Positions 21,022 to 30,696 of a stretch of 64,000 nucleotides of DNA are shown here, piece after piece. The DNA lies in assembly GCF_000149955.1 (NCBI RefSeq), contig NC_030990.1, positions 434,001-498,000 of the forward strand, given 5' to 3'. The translations under genes and the position numbers were made by a program. The stretch comes from Fusarium oxysporum f. sp. lycopersici 4287 (Eukaryota; Ascomycota; Sordariomycetes; Hypocreales; Nectriaceae). The notes under the pieces are model-generated. The model was not told where the DNA came from and made no database searches. It worked only from the letters and a program-made list of their open reading frames with translations. How positions within the stretch are numbered: position 1 is the stretch's first letter; every line of letters begins with the position of its first letter.

Positions 21022-22799
21022 TCAAATACGTGACCGCATCTCGACGAGCTTCCAATAGCGAGGTGCCAAAGTAGTGCGAATCTTCTTACCGTAGATGATC
21101 ATGGGCACAAAGAGAGAACCAATGGCGAATGCAATGCAGCCACTGATGATGAACATGTTGGTAAGACCCATAGATGTCATCCAAGGAACGATGGCAAAGG
21201 TGACACCAACGGAGACGGCGTTTCGCAAGAAAGCAATACCGATGAAGGCTTCAGCGACAAGCTCGCGATATGTGTCGATGATGAGAGTGAAGGTGATGTC
21301 ACCGTTGGCACCGAGGCCAAAGGCAAAGAATGCTCCACCCAGGGATGGGTAGATCCAGTGCATGCCCTAAAGAATGTTAGAGGGTAACAAGATGAAGGAG
21401 GTTGACTTACTCGAGCAGCTGTAGCGCCAAACATGATGATTCCACCAGCCATGAAAAAGGTAGGAATGACAAGAGGATACAATCGCATCTCAGGCTCGTA
21501 GACACCACCATTGCGTCGTGCAAGTCGAACAACAGTCCAGTCTGCAAGAGGTCCTCCATAAATACTTCCAAAGATGTTACCAACAAACGGACCAAGAGCC
21601 ATGTATCCAATACCAGCGGTGGTGAAGCTATAGGGAGGAGCTGAGAAGACAATGGAGATGATCTGCATGAAGATGACAAGCCAGCAGACTCCAGAAGCAA
21701 ACTGCAGAGCGGTGAACATGACGTGGGGAAGGGTGATGACATGGAAAGGCATCATGAACAAACGAGGGAGCGATTCGCTTGTCGTGGTGGTCAAACGCAT
21801 GCACTGACGGTATGAGTTCATGGGGATGGTGGGGTCAGTATGAGTAGCCACGGCGACAAGATCACTGCCGACCTTGTTCTTGGAGTCAATGTCCTTCTCG
21901 GTGGGGTTCTGCTCGGAACATGCGTCATCGTTATCTGCCTCGCCGACCGAGACTGGAATGTACTTTGTCTCCTCGAATGCAAAGATGAAGACGACGAAGA
22001 GAATGGTGAGGCAGATGGACAGGGTGTAGTAAGACCAGCGCCAGCCTTGGTTGGCAGCTTGTGTACCAGCGGCCATGGGAGCGAGAAAAGAACCGACCAT
22101 GACGGCGGTGAAGTAGACAGCATTAGCAGATCCACGATGATGAACAAAGAAGAGGTCAGAGATCTACAGCTATCAGCAAACGGCCTGAATATTTAGGACA
22201 TGGACTTACAGTCATCTGAACAGCCGTCTCGTTGATAGCACCACCGAGACCAGTAATAACCATGGTGACAATCAACTCAGGATAGCTCTGCATTCTCGAA
22301 GTCCACCACGAGACACCAGCAAGAACAGCAGTAGAGATGATGTACGCAGAGCGACGTCCATACTTGATAGCGAGGGGGATGAAGAACAAGCAACCCATAG
22401 CTAGACCAGCTAGCTGGGCGGATTGGGCATTGGTCAACTGCTGAATGCTAACGCCCATGTCAACAGTCATCTGCTGCCAAAAGACAGTCTGGATAGAGAC
22501 ATTCGTGAAAGCAGCGACCGTGACGGCGATCGACAGCCCAAAGTTGAAGAGCTTTCGCCATGTAGGCCAATTCTACAACGCGTTAATACAAAGTTTAAGG
22601 GATAGTGTTAGGAAATGCTCACAAGAGGTTCATTGGGATCTTTGGAGGGCGTTGGCTGAAGAACGAAGCACGACGCGTCGGTAGCTGACTCTGCTGCGAA
22701 TTGATCAGTGAAATTGTCGGTGATGATGAGAGGTTATGGTGTTTTACCCAAGATCAGGCGGGCCTCTCCCGGGATGGGGACGCGATCGGTGGAGGTCAT
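21022..22799 (-). CDS. MFS transporter
   Basis: Five exons (22748-22799, 22623-22693, 22210-22572, 21411-22163, 21022-21366) give 527 aa. The N-terminus is MTSTDRVPIPGEARLILG. Membrane segments include LAGLAMGCLFFIPLAIKYGR with the loop motif KYGRRSAYI. QGWRWSYYTLSICLTILFVV is typical of the polyamine/HOL1-like DHA1 transporters of fungi. The central loop is acidic and hydrophilic. The C-terminal half is complete. Substrate unknown. It is divergent from the Zn2Cys6 gene at 23420, a usual arrangement for a transporter and its regulator, so co-regulation is likely but inferred. Confidence 0.88.
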
Positions 22800-23419
22800 G
22801 ATGGGACTTGGCTCGCTTGGAGAATTGAAATGGGGAAGAAAGTGGAGGTTTCTGATGCTGGACTGATTCGTACGATGTGAGGAGAGAGGCAAGCACAGGA
22901 CTATATATCCCTTCAATCTCAGCCCGGTCTGTGATATCAAAAGTAGTGTACAGCCACCAACATGCAATGCACTGAGTCTTGTTCTGCACGAGACAAACTT
23001 GATACGATGGCCGTCGGCCGTTTCTCTCAACTCAACATCGGCAGTGCGTCAACAATGAGTACGGGGTATAGGGGCTCAGGGTCTGTGTACCGCGATTAGC
23101 TTTATCTCCCGCTATCTACCTCTAACAATCCCTGTCCATGTACTCCGTGGTTTATTCTGCAAATCACAAGCAAAGGTTATCTCCCCGCATTCTCACGTTC
23201 CCACATACACAAAAAAACTTGTGTGGCGATAACAAATGTTCCCGTTGACGATCTAAACTGCTTTAGGGAGATACACGCGCGGCGCCTCTTTCACCCCTTT
23301 TCGTCTATAAACTTCCATCCCCAGCCCCGCAAAGTCAGAATATCGCCTCCTTTCGTACACCCACCACTCCATCCACAATCCCTGAGCAAGATCTAAGCCC
23401 AGCGATAGAGAGAGACACT
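22800..23419. promoter_or_regulatory. Divergent promoter region, MFS / Zn2Cys6 regulator
   Basis: 620 bp between two divergent ATGs. A TATA-like ctataaac lies near 23304. The motif ccgtcggccg (23011-23020) contains CCG/CGG triplets of the kind bound by Zn2Cys6 dimers and is a candidate autoregulatory site. This is inference from motif only. Confidence 0.4.
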
Positions 23420-25007
23420 ATGGCCCGATCTCGCGGAGGCTGCCTGAACTGTAAAGCCCGCAAGCGAAAATGCGACCAGGCTCGCCCGGAGTGCCACGCT
23501 TGCACCCAAAGGGGTATGAGGTGCCAGGGTTACTCGACTCCTCTCCGCTGGGTCAATGGCGTCGCTTCTAGAGGCAGATTTGCCGGCGCATCTGTGCCCG
23601 ACGCGTCATTGGTCGCGACTCAAGGGCCTGAGAGCAATCAGGATCTACTGTCGATGGATTCCGAGACTTCCTCTGCTCCTAACCATGATACGTCGAGCAC
23701 CGCGTCGGGCTCAATCTCGTCGTCTGCCTTCTCACCCCAGGCCGTCGGCGTGCCTTCAGCGGACGCTCAAGACCCGAGATTTCAGAGATGTATGCTGTCA
23801 TTCATTTTTACTCCTCATTTTGATACCCGAGGTAGTTGCGTGCTGATGTTTCGCTAGTTATGAACAATGGCCTCAATCGGCTGTACTCTACGGAAGCGAG
23901 CTCATGGATCAAACCCTTCTTTGAGCAGATGGCTTATCAGAGCCCGGCGCTGGTCATGATCGCCGGTGCGATACAGCTTTATATGGATGATGGAAATCGG
24001 GGCATGTCTGTCAAGTCGATGGAATATACCGACTTGGCGCTGCAGACATTCCGACAAGAACTTTCCACTCGGTATGAGCGAATGCACCTCGCGACAATAT
24101 GCGCTGGCTTGCTAGTCTGTTCGCTATGTGTACGTGTTCCCTTGACTGCTTATTCCCGGCGTCGGAGCCTCGGAAATTAACACCGTGCGTGCAGCTACTG
24201 CAGACCCAACCATGGACAAAATACCTCGAACTCATTGTCGACGTCTACGATCTCAGAACCAAACTCAGCAACGTTGGTCAAATTTCTAATGATCTCCATA
24301 CGCAACATCTTCTCGAAGTTCTTGGTGTAATGGATCTTCCATCCAGCGTCATCGGTCGAGTAAATCCTTCCATAGGCGTCTGGAAACTTTTCCGTCGTCT
24401 TCAAGATGATCGCGACGAAGGCCGAGCGACCGGTGTAGAAGTCGTATCAGGCATACCCCGCTCTCTCCTCGATATCTTTGCTAGCATCATGGACAATGAT
24501 CCAGAGTACACCGAGACTCGCTTCTGGGACTGGCCGGGACAGGTAGGTGAGTCACTGCAGTGCCACTACTGGGAATGCTGGCGCTTGGCAGGCATCCTAG
24601 AAGTCCGTCGTCGACGGAGAATGGAGCGAAAAGCAAGAGGACTCCCTGACCGAGAGGACGGCACGTCGAGGAAGGGTCCAGATACAGAGGTCGTTCTATG
24701 CCGTCTCATCTCATCGATAGATGCCCTGCAAAAGGCCTTTGAAGAACCTCGCAACCAGCACCTACTCGTCCATAATGGGCTTCCGTATGCAGTTGTCAAC
24801 GCTGGTCTAGAAGTCCCGCTCCTCAAACAACATCCAACCTGGAAGGCAACACTCGACGATGTCAGGAACTCGTTACTTGGCACAGATTCCTTTGATCTAA
24901 TCAACACTTTATTTGAAATGCTTGATGAGGCTTGGGCGGACGGGACAAATTCTTTTGACATTGAGGGCGCAGCTCGCTCTAGGAACCTTGAACTTGCTAT
25001 TTTTTAA
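23420..25007 (+). CDS. Zn2Cys6 transcription factor
   Basis: Exons 23420-23789, 23858-24129 and 24195-25007 give 484 aa. The binuclear zinc cluster is at the very N-terminus: CLNCKARKRKC, then six residues, CHACTQRGMRC. A Ser/Pro-rich linker (about residues 60-120) follows. The middle region (FFEQMAYQSPALVMIAGAIQ) and long C-terminal helical part match the fungal-specific Fungal_trans_2 type of domain. It should be a nuclear DNA-binding regulator. Being divergent from the MFS gene makes that transporter its best candidate target. Confidence 0.9.
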
Positions 25008-26160
25008 AGGCGTTGGGAATAATCGGCGCATGGTAAACTCATGACTCTCTTCTGTACTATGTACTACTATTTATCGCTTGAAACAAACGATGCAACTCGC
25101 TGGATGAGAGACTTTGTATACTCCGTGCTAGGCGCCGAGTAATCAACCGTGTAGAAAGACACAGACGCCTTGCCATTCTCAACAACATATGTCTCACCAG
25201 GAAGAGAGCAATCGCCATTAATGCAAGCATTCACACCAGCGGCGTAAGGCTTGATGTTGGCCCAAGTAAATGTTCCCTTCTCTTTGTCGAGGACAGCTTC
25301 ATTGACGTGAGCGTTTCCAGTGAATCGTGTCTGCACGAAATCCGGATTCTGGTTTTTCTTTGTCAAGACGGGAAGATTGACGCTTACGCCGTAACCGAGG
25401 GGGAGAAGAGGACCGTTCTTGGGGGATGTGGCGATGAAGTTCTCGACGAATTTGACGGAGGCTTGGGCAGCCCACGTAGCAGGGTTGGTTCGGTTCTTGA
25501 CTTCAAAGTAGGGGACTTCTTGGTTGCTTGCTGAGATGGCAATGGCAGGAATTCCACGATTGGTAGCGGCATATCTGTACGTCGTCAGTTCAGACATCTT
25601 CTCGCTGGGATGTAGGATACTCACGCAGCTCCAGCAGTACCGGACAAAGTCCACACAAAACCGCCCAAGTTGGTTCCGTAGTTAGGTCCAGTAACAACGA
25701 GATCAGGAACGCTAAAGTTGGCGAACTTAGGGAGGACATAGTCCAGAGCGACAAAGGTGCAGGCAGCGGGTGTGCCGTTGTAGTACCAGATCTGGCTGTC
25801 CTTTGGATCGTGTCCGACCTGTGTCATGTCAGAGGTCAATTCGAAGAGCGATGCTTGAAAGAACGTACTGAAGGTGCACCCTTGGGAATCAAGTCATACT
25901 GCGATGGGGCAGTCAAGTTTCCTTCGGTGGTGAAGTCAGAGGTACCGCCTTTGCCGCTCTGCTTGGTCGCAGGGGCAACGAGCCAGACTACGCAGACGTT
26001 AGAGATGTTCTTAGTATGATGATGAGGCTGGCTTACCATTATGACCCTTCTCCTTGAAAATGCGGTACATCTCGCGCAAGTTCCCAGAACCAAATCCATC
26101 GTCATTGTTCAACAGAATGTTCAAGGCATTGGCACCCGAAGAGAGCAGAGCTGCTCCGGT

Positions 26161-26173
26161 GATGAACGAAGAC
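26161..26173. repeat. Target-site duplication of the 651-bp insert, copy 1
   Basis: gatgaacgaagac here is identical to 26825-26837, at the other border of the insert. Removing one copy plus the insert restores the phosphatase reading frame exactly, which independently supports these borders. Confidence 0.93.
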
Positions 26174-26824
26174 TTGTTTGTTTGTTTGTTTGTATATTTT
26201 TCGTCTGGGTGGCTGTAACGAAGCCAGATCTCCTACTGGAGCAAAAGACGTGCTGAGCTAGCTAGGTACAGGGAAACCCCGCTTCCTTCACCATCCAGCA
26301 TACCAATGGCACAAAAGGTGCTGTATTTCTCAAGCCCGTCACCCGTCAGCGGGTTCGGGGGCAATCTATTGTCGAACTTTTTCCACCGACCAGAATTCTC
26401 TCGCGCATCACTACATCTGCCGACGCAGTCCACAATCTCCAGTAACCAAGTTGTAGCTCGTAGTCGACTGTCGCGGCGGCAGGGAAAAACCTCGGGAAGG
26501 AATCAGAGGCCGACGGTGCGGCTTGCCTTCAAAGGAGAAAAACCCATCGCAATCGGCGTCGTTGATCGGGAGGATGTCGCTACCGATGCCATGGGCATCG
26601 TCCTCCGATATCTAAGGCGTTCTGGTTCTGAGGTGCCGCCATTAGATCCGACAAAGGTGTTGTCAGAGAAGGCGAACTCTCCAAAATTCCTTCTCTGAAA
26701 ACTGCTGTTAGGGAGCCGATAGCATCCCCGCAGTTTTGTGTGGTCGCGTGGCCTGCAGAAAATCCCGCTCCTAACACGGCACTAACAGTGCGTGCCAAGA
26801 AAGAATTTTTACAGGGGAGAGTTC
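26174..26824 (-). mobile_element. Short non-LTR element sharing the LINE 3' end
   Basis: 651 bp, minus-strand polarity, with a ttgt-unit tail on the plus strand (about 26174-26191). About 185 bp next to the tail aligns with the 3' end of the LINE at 6297-6574. Shared pieces include gtatatttttcgtc, gacgtgct, the region around ccatccagcata, and cccgtcagcggg. The remaining 465 bp does not resemble that LINE. It is either a 5'-truncated copy of a different Tad1-like family or a SINE-like non-autonomous element that uses LINE machinery. No intact coding region is present. Confidence 0.85.
26210..26241 (-). other. Two hairpins at the 3' end of the short element
   Basis: tggct-gtaacga-agcca (26210-26226) and ctcc-tact-ggag (26230-26241), at the same places as the two hairpins at 6332-6364. 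The second stem differs from cccc/gggg by paired changes, keeping base pairing. Confidence 0.6.
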
Positions 26825-26837
26825 GATGAACGAAGAC
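26825..26837. repeat. Target-site duplication of the 651-bp insert, copy 2
   Basis: gatgaacgaagac, identical to 26161-26173. Confidence 0.93.
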
Positions 26838-26845
26838 AAACGCAT

Positions 26846-27319
26846 TGTCACGAAGGTCCAGGGTATGCTGATGGTGTCGGAGTAACGTCTCAGTGTCAAA
26901 ACGAGAGAAGAGGTGCCCCAAAATAATCAATTGAGCGATCTCGACGATCTTTTATCTAGACAAACTCGACGGAGAGCGGCCATGTCCGTTATCGCATTGC
27001 CAAGCCTTCAAAAGTTCCCTTGTCTATCATTATAGTATCTATCGCTCGCGTGCTCTCCTTCCAAAAGTGGACAAGGTGAGGAGACGATGAACCTGGGTGC
27101 AGATATTGCACTATCAGTTCTCCTGGTGTTTTGTATGGCGTTGAGATAATCAGCTAGTAGACCTTATCAAGCCCTGGTTATCGCACGCGGGGTTGAGAAC
27201 CAACCATGTGATAGACAAGGCTGCTTGGATATTACGGCGACAAAAGATCCTGGTTTTTGAGTAGGGGAATAATAATTGTCCGTTAAAGTTTGATATGCTT
27301 ATTCGCTAGGCTGATTGTG
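26846..27319. other. Intergenic: upstream of the phosphatase and 3' side of the GPI-type gene
   Basis: Upstream region of the disrupted phosphatase plus the 3' flank of the next gene. Open frames here that cross the insert border are artefacts. Nothing else was recognised. Confidence 0.4.
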
Positions 27320-28265
27320 CTACAGAAGACTAAAGATCATGGCGCCAACACCAAGGAAGACAGCAGCCCCCAAACCTCCAACTCGCGACGCCGTGTTCCC
27401 GTCCTCTTGCTCAGCTCCTTCTAGCTTCGATTCGGGTTTTCGACTACCCCGAACAACCTCATTCGGAGCAATACATACCATCTTGCTGTCACTAACACCA
27501 CGGGTCGATACCATCATGAACATTGGAATGGTCTGCTGGACTCTGATATCATACATATCATAATCATCGTAGTCGATATCGCCGTCTTCCCCGAGAGATA
27601 TATACGTGCCATACGTCCTGTGGTTATCGGGAATGTCGAGATATGGCATCTTGTCGAGCGAACAGCGCGCCGTGGAGAAATTGCGCGGCGGAACTGAGCG
27701 GAAACAGTTAGCTGTAAAGATAATCAGAGATCAGAGGAGATTCCAAATTACATAGCATTGCGGAATAAAGGTGCAGCTTGCATTTGTCGCTGAGATCAAA
27801 ATCCTGATAACTCGGACAATTTTTACCAGTACCTAGCGGAAGAGTCAAGTTCTCAAATTCCTCGATACATTCGTCGCTCATGACCCCTTTGCACGATTCA
27901 TCCGCATCGTCTGGGTCTTCAGAGGTGTTGTTGAGTCCTTTAAGCATGTATGGACAAACTTCAACGGTCTTGCCGTCGAGAGATCCAACAAGTTGTCGGG
28001 GAACACTTATAAATGCCTTGCGCCACTGCATGGAGTGGCCGTTGATGAATGTGCGGTTTTGGTCGCGCTCGTCAGTCACAGTAGTGCTTATGTACCATGG
28101 ATCTCTTTGGCCCTTGAATTTGACGGGCAGCGTGCCTGATGCGTTGAAGGTCACGCCTTTGTCGACGTCTGTGATTTCGGTAGGGCAGTCTCCCGGTAGT
28201 GAGGAATTCCGGGCGAGGCATGTTCCCAAAAGGTATAACCATACAAGGGCGAACATTCTGAACAT
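27320..28265 (-). CDS. Secreted, probably GPI-anchored protein of unknown function
   Basis: Exons 27752-28265 and 27320-27711 give 301 aa. It begins MFRMFALVWLYLLGTCLARNS, a signal peptide (a second Met four codons in is also possible). It has several N-glycosylation sequons (NRT, NTS, NLT, NFS) and about ten cysteines that may form disulfides. It ends in a small-residue site followed by VGGLGAAVFLGVGAMIFSLL with no charged tail, the layout of a GPI attachment signal. It would sit on the plasma membrane or in the wall. No family was recognised. Confidence 0.75.
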
Positions 28266-28778
28266 TTTGTACAGCTAACTAGCAATGCCAGACTGATAAT
28301 TAAACTGGACTCGTGCGCCGTCTCGTCATGAAATCGCATGATAAATATTTTGCATATTTTGGCCCCCAACTACATGACTTCATCGCGATCCCCGGAGTTT
28401 ACCTGTTCAGGAATCCTTCACCATGCAAATCTCTTGTTCAGCGCGCGTTGTCAAAGCGCCAAGGCGGCGCAAGCTGAGCCAAGACATGCTAATTGGTGAT
28501 CATCGCTTAAAATCTCCGGTATTTTAGAAGAATTGACATGTTGGTTGTGAGAATGACGTATGGCTACATCTCAGCTTTGACGAATGGCAGTTTATTCGCT
28601 AGCAGGAGGAAAATACTTTGGGGGCTGTTTATGCTTTGGACTTTTGTTGGTTTTAAGTTGAATCTGATTGTTGGGAATTGATATGTTGGTGGCTTAAAGG
28701 CTTTATAACTAGTTAAATAATAAATTATTATATAGAGCTTAATGTGATACACTTAGTGCATGGAGAAGAGCAATGAAA
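28266..28778. other. Intergenic, nothing recognised
   Basis: AT-rich flank between the GPI-type gene (minus) and the 3' end of the esterase (minus). A short frame at 28564-28752 lies in AT-rich sequence and has no domain character. Confidence 0.4.
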
Positions 28779-30055
28779 TCAAGTCTGTATCTCCAATATC
28801 CACTTAATTGCCTTAATTAAATCTTCATCACTTTTCATAGCACTCCGTAAAGGAAAGTTCATAAAGGCATGCGGGAAGCCTGCGTAAACACTCAATCTAA
28901 CTGGGATTCTAACCTGTAGTTAGTGAAAATGCTCTCCAGCCAATAGTCTGCATGTTCACTCACCCTGCTTTCTGCAGTCTCTCAGCGTATGCGAATCCGT
29001 CGTCTCGAAGGGGGTCAGCTCCGGCAACCTGGATATAAGCTGGCGGCAGGCCCGAATGGTCTTTTGCTAGAAGTGGAGAAATGCGTATGTCCTCTGGAGG
29101 GGCCCCGTAGTAGCCGAGACACTGAGTGACCGCCGCAGCCGGTAGTATAGGTGCAGTGGCGTTCTCAGTGTAGCTGGAGAAGCTGAACTCACGGGGTAGG
29201 GCATCTTTGTGTATGACTAGAGGAACACGCAGTATCTGTCCGCGAAATGCAATGTTTTCGACACTTCGGGCTCTCTGTGCGAGAACGGCTGCCTTGTAGG
29301 AGTTAGGACTTTTGCAGCGGTACTGAAATGTACAAGGGAGGCACATGCTATGTTTCCACCGGCACTGAGGCCACCCATGATGATCTTATCACTGACACCT
29401 CCCAAGGATTCAATGTTATTGAAAACCTGTTCTTCATTAACAGTCTGTCATGGTAGTAGTATAGAAGACTTACCCAGAGCACTCCTTGCCAAACATCCTC
29501 CAGGCCGATCGGGAAGGGGTTCTCGGGTGCTCTTAAAGAAGTGTGAGTATAGAGTCTATTTTGAGTTAAGCAGATGGAGGTCTTACTTGCGGTAGTCCAC
29601 ACTGACGACAACCACGCCTGCAGAATTGCACATAGTTCGGCAGACCTTATCCTCTGAATCCAAGTCTCCCATTGTCCACCCTCCGCCATGGACGCTGTTT
29701 CTCAATCAGCATGAGAATGAACTTATCTTATTCTTCCTTCTTACTATATGACGACTGGAAGAGGCTCAGAGCTATCATCAGGGGTGTAAAGGCGCAGCTG
29801 ATTGGTAGCGCCCTGGTAACCTGGGACCTCAACTTCTCTGATAGAAAACCCAACAGGAGGGGCATTGGCCTTTGGGAATTTCAATTGGCGAAGTTGCTGC
29901 GGTGTTCCAAGTAGCGGAGGAACTGGAAATTGTTTCTCGAACTAGCATTGTGTTTTAGTGATATGCAAAGATGGCGTAGAGTTGAAAGTGCATACTGCTT
30001 CCCATTCGGGATGAATCGTTGCAAGCCCGGGCTCACGGATAATAGATTCCGACAT
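28779..30055 (-). CDS. Alpha/beta hydrolase (HSL-type esterase/lipase)
   Basis: Seven exons (29996-30055, 29745-29941, 29587-29694, 29474-29531, 29345-29426, 28964-29288, 28779-28908) give 319 aa with phase kept throughout. Motifs are HGGGW (oxyanion hole), GLSAGGN (nucleophile elbow; the usual D before S is L here), DPLRDDG (catalytic Asp) and GFPHAF (catalytic His). No signal peptide is visible (MSESIIREPGLATIHPEWEA). Intron 5 uses the acceptor at 29289, which restores NIASVLAQRARS; one 5 nt away breaks the frame. It is divergent from the monooxygenase gene at 30697, so it may hydrolyse the ester or lactone that enzyme makes. Confidence 0.88.
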
Positions 30056-30696
30056 GGTTAAACTTTATAGCCAGGGAAAGTTCAAGATTTGCAGAATAAA
30101 AGGACCATAGAGAGAGTGTGAGTTCATATATGCAATGGCAACCTGGTTCTAGAGGTAACGCACAGGCTAATCGACTCTGATATATTTAACGGCTACGCCT
30201 CGGATATCAAGCCGCGGAATGAGCACGGCATCCATAATAGACCCTTGTTTCGGGTGCTGGTGGTCGTGTCGTGTCGTGTGACACTCTCCAAAGTACGTTA
30301 GTTACTGTGGAGATTTGTATGCCGAGGTCCACTACTCCGTAGGTGGTCTAGCTTTCCCCGGATCGAGTCAGAAAACACTGAGGTCAGTGAATACAACGCA
30401 TGTTATTGGTCTTTTTGGAGATCGGGTCAAGAATAGCCGTGTCCTGTGTACCGGTCCATTGGCCAGGTCAAAATATGATCTTTCATCGATAATTGAGATC
30501 TCCATGAGTCAGATAATTCGTGTCGTTGCCAGCAAGGCCCAGCTGTGTTCAACTGTAGATAGGTCTTCATCTTTAATAACAAGTTAAATGAAACACCTTA
30601 TATAACCCTCTATATATCTTCATCTATGTACTAGCCATATTATTAAGTCACCAGACAACGACTGCAATCATTTTACAATTTCCCATCTCGTTCACT
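30056..30696. promoter_or_regulatory. Divergent promoter region, esterase / monooxygenase
   Basis: 641 bp between divergent ATGs. A TATA-like ttatataaccc lies about 95 nt before the monooxygenase ATG (near 30598). The direct repeat gtcgtgtcgtgtcgtgtg near 30265 is a curiosity, with no known binding protein assigned. Confidence 0.45.

Larger units (their letters stand above)
25067..26845 (-). pseudogene. SurE-like acid phosphatase split by a retroelement
   Basis: Without the insert, five segments (26838-26845 plus 26037-26173, 25869-25987, 25625-25818, 25067-25574) give a continuous 321-aa protein. It begins MRLSSFITGAALLSSGANA, a good signal peptide, followed by LNILLNNDDGFGSGNL with the SurE metal-binding acidic pair, then VTGPNYGTNLG. 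SurE-like fungal proteins are secreted acid phosphatases/nucleotidases. A 651-bp insertion lies between codons of the signal peptide. Reading from the original ATG meets a stop inside the insert after about 24 codons. The rest of the gene is undamaged with intact splice sites, so disruption is recent. A downstream start could give only an unsecreted product. Confidence 0.85.

Noticed and set aside
21022..25007. A secondary-metabolite cluster around the MFS/Zn2Cys6 pair or the monooxygenase group
   Set aside because: No polyketide synthase, peptide synthetase, terpene cyclase or similar core enzyme lies in the window.
26306..26930. Frames of 130 and 116 codons over the 651-bp insert
   Set aside because: They lie in or cross the border of the mobile insert, have no match to LINE ORF2, and one spans the target-site duplication.
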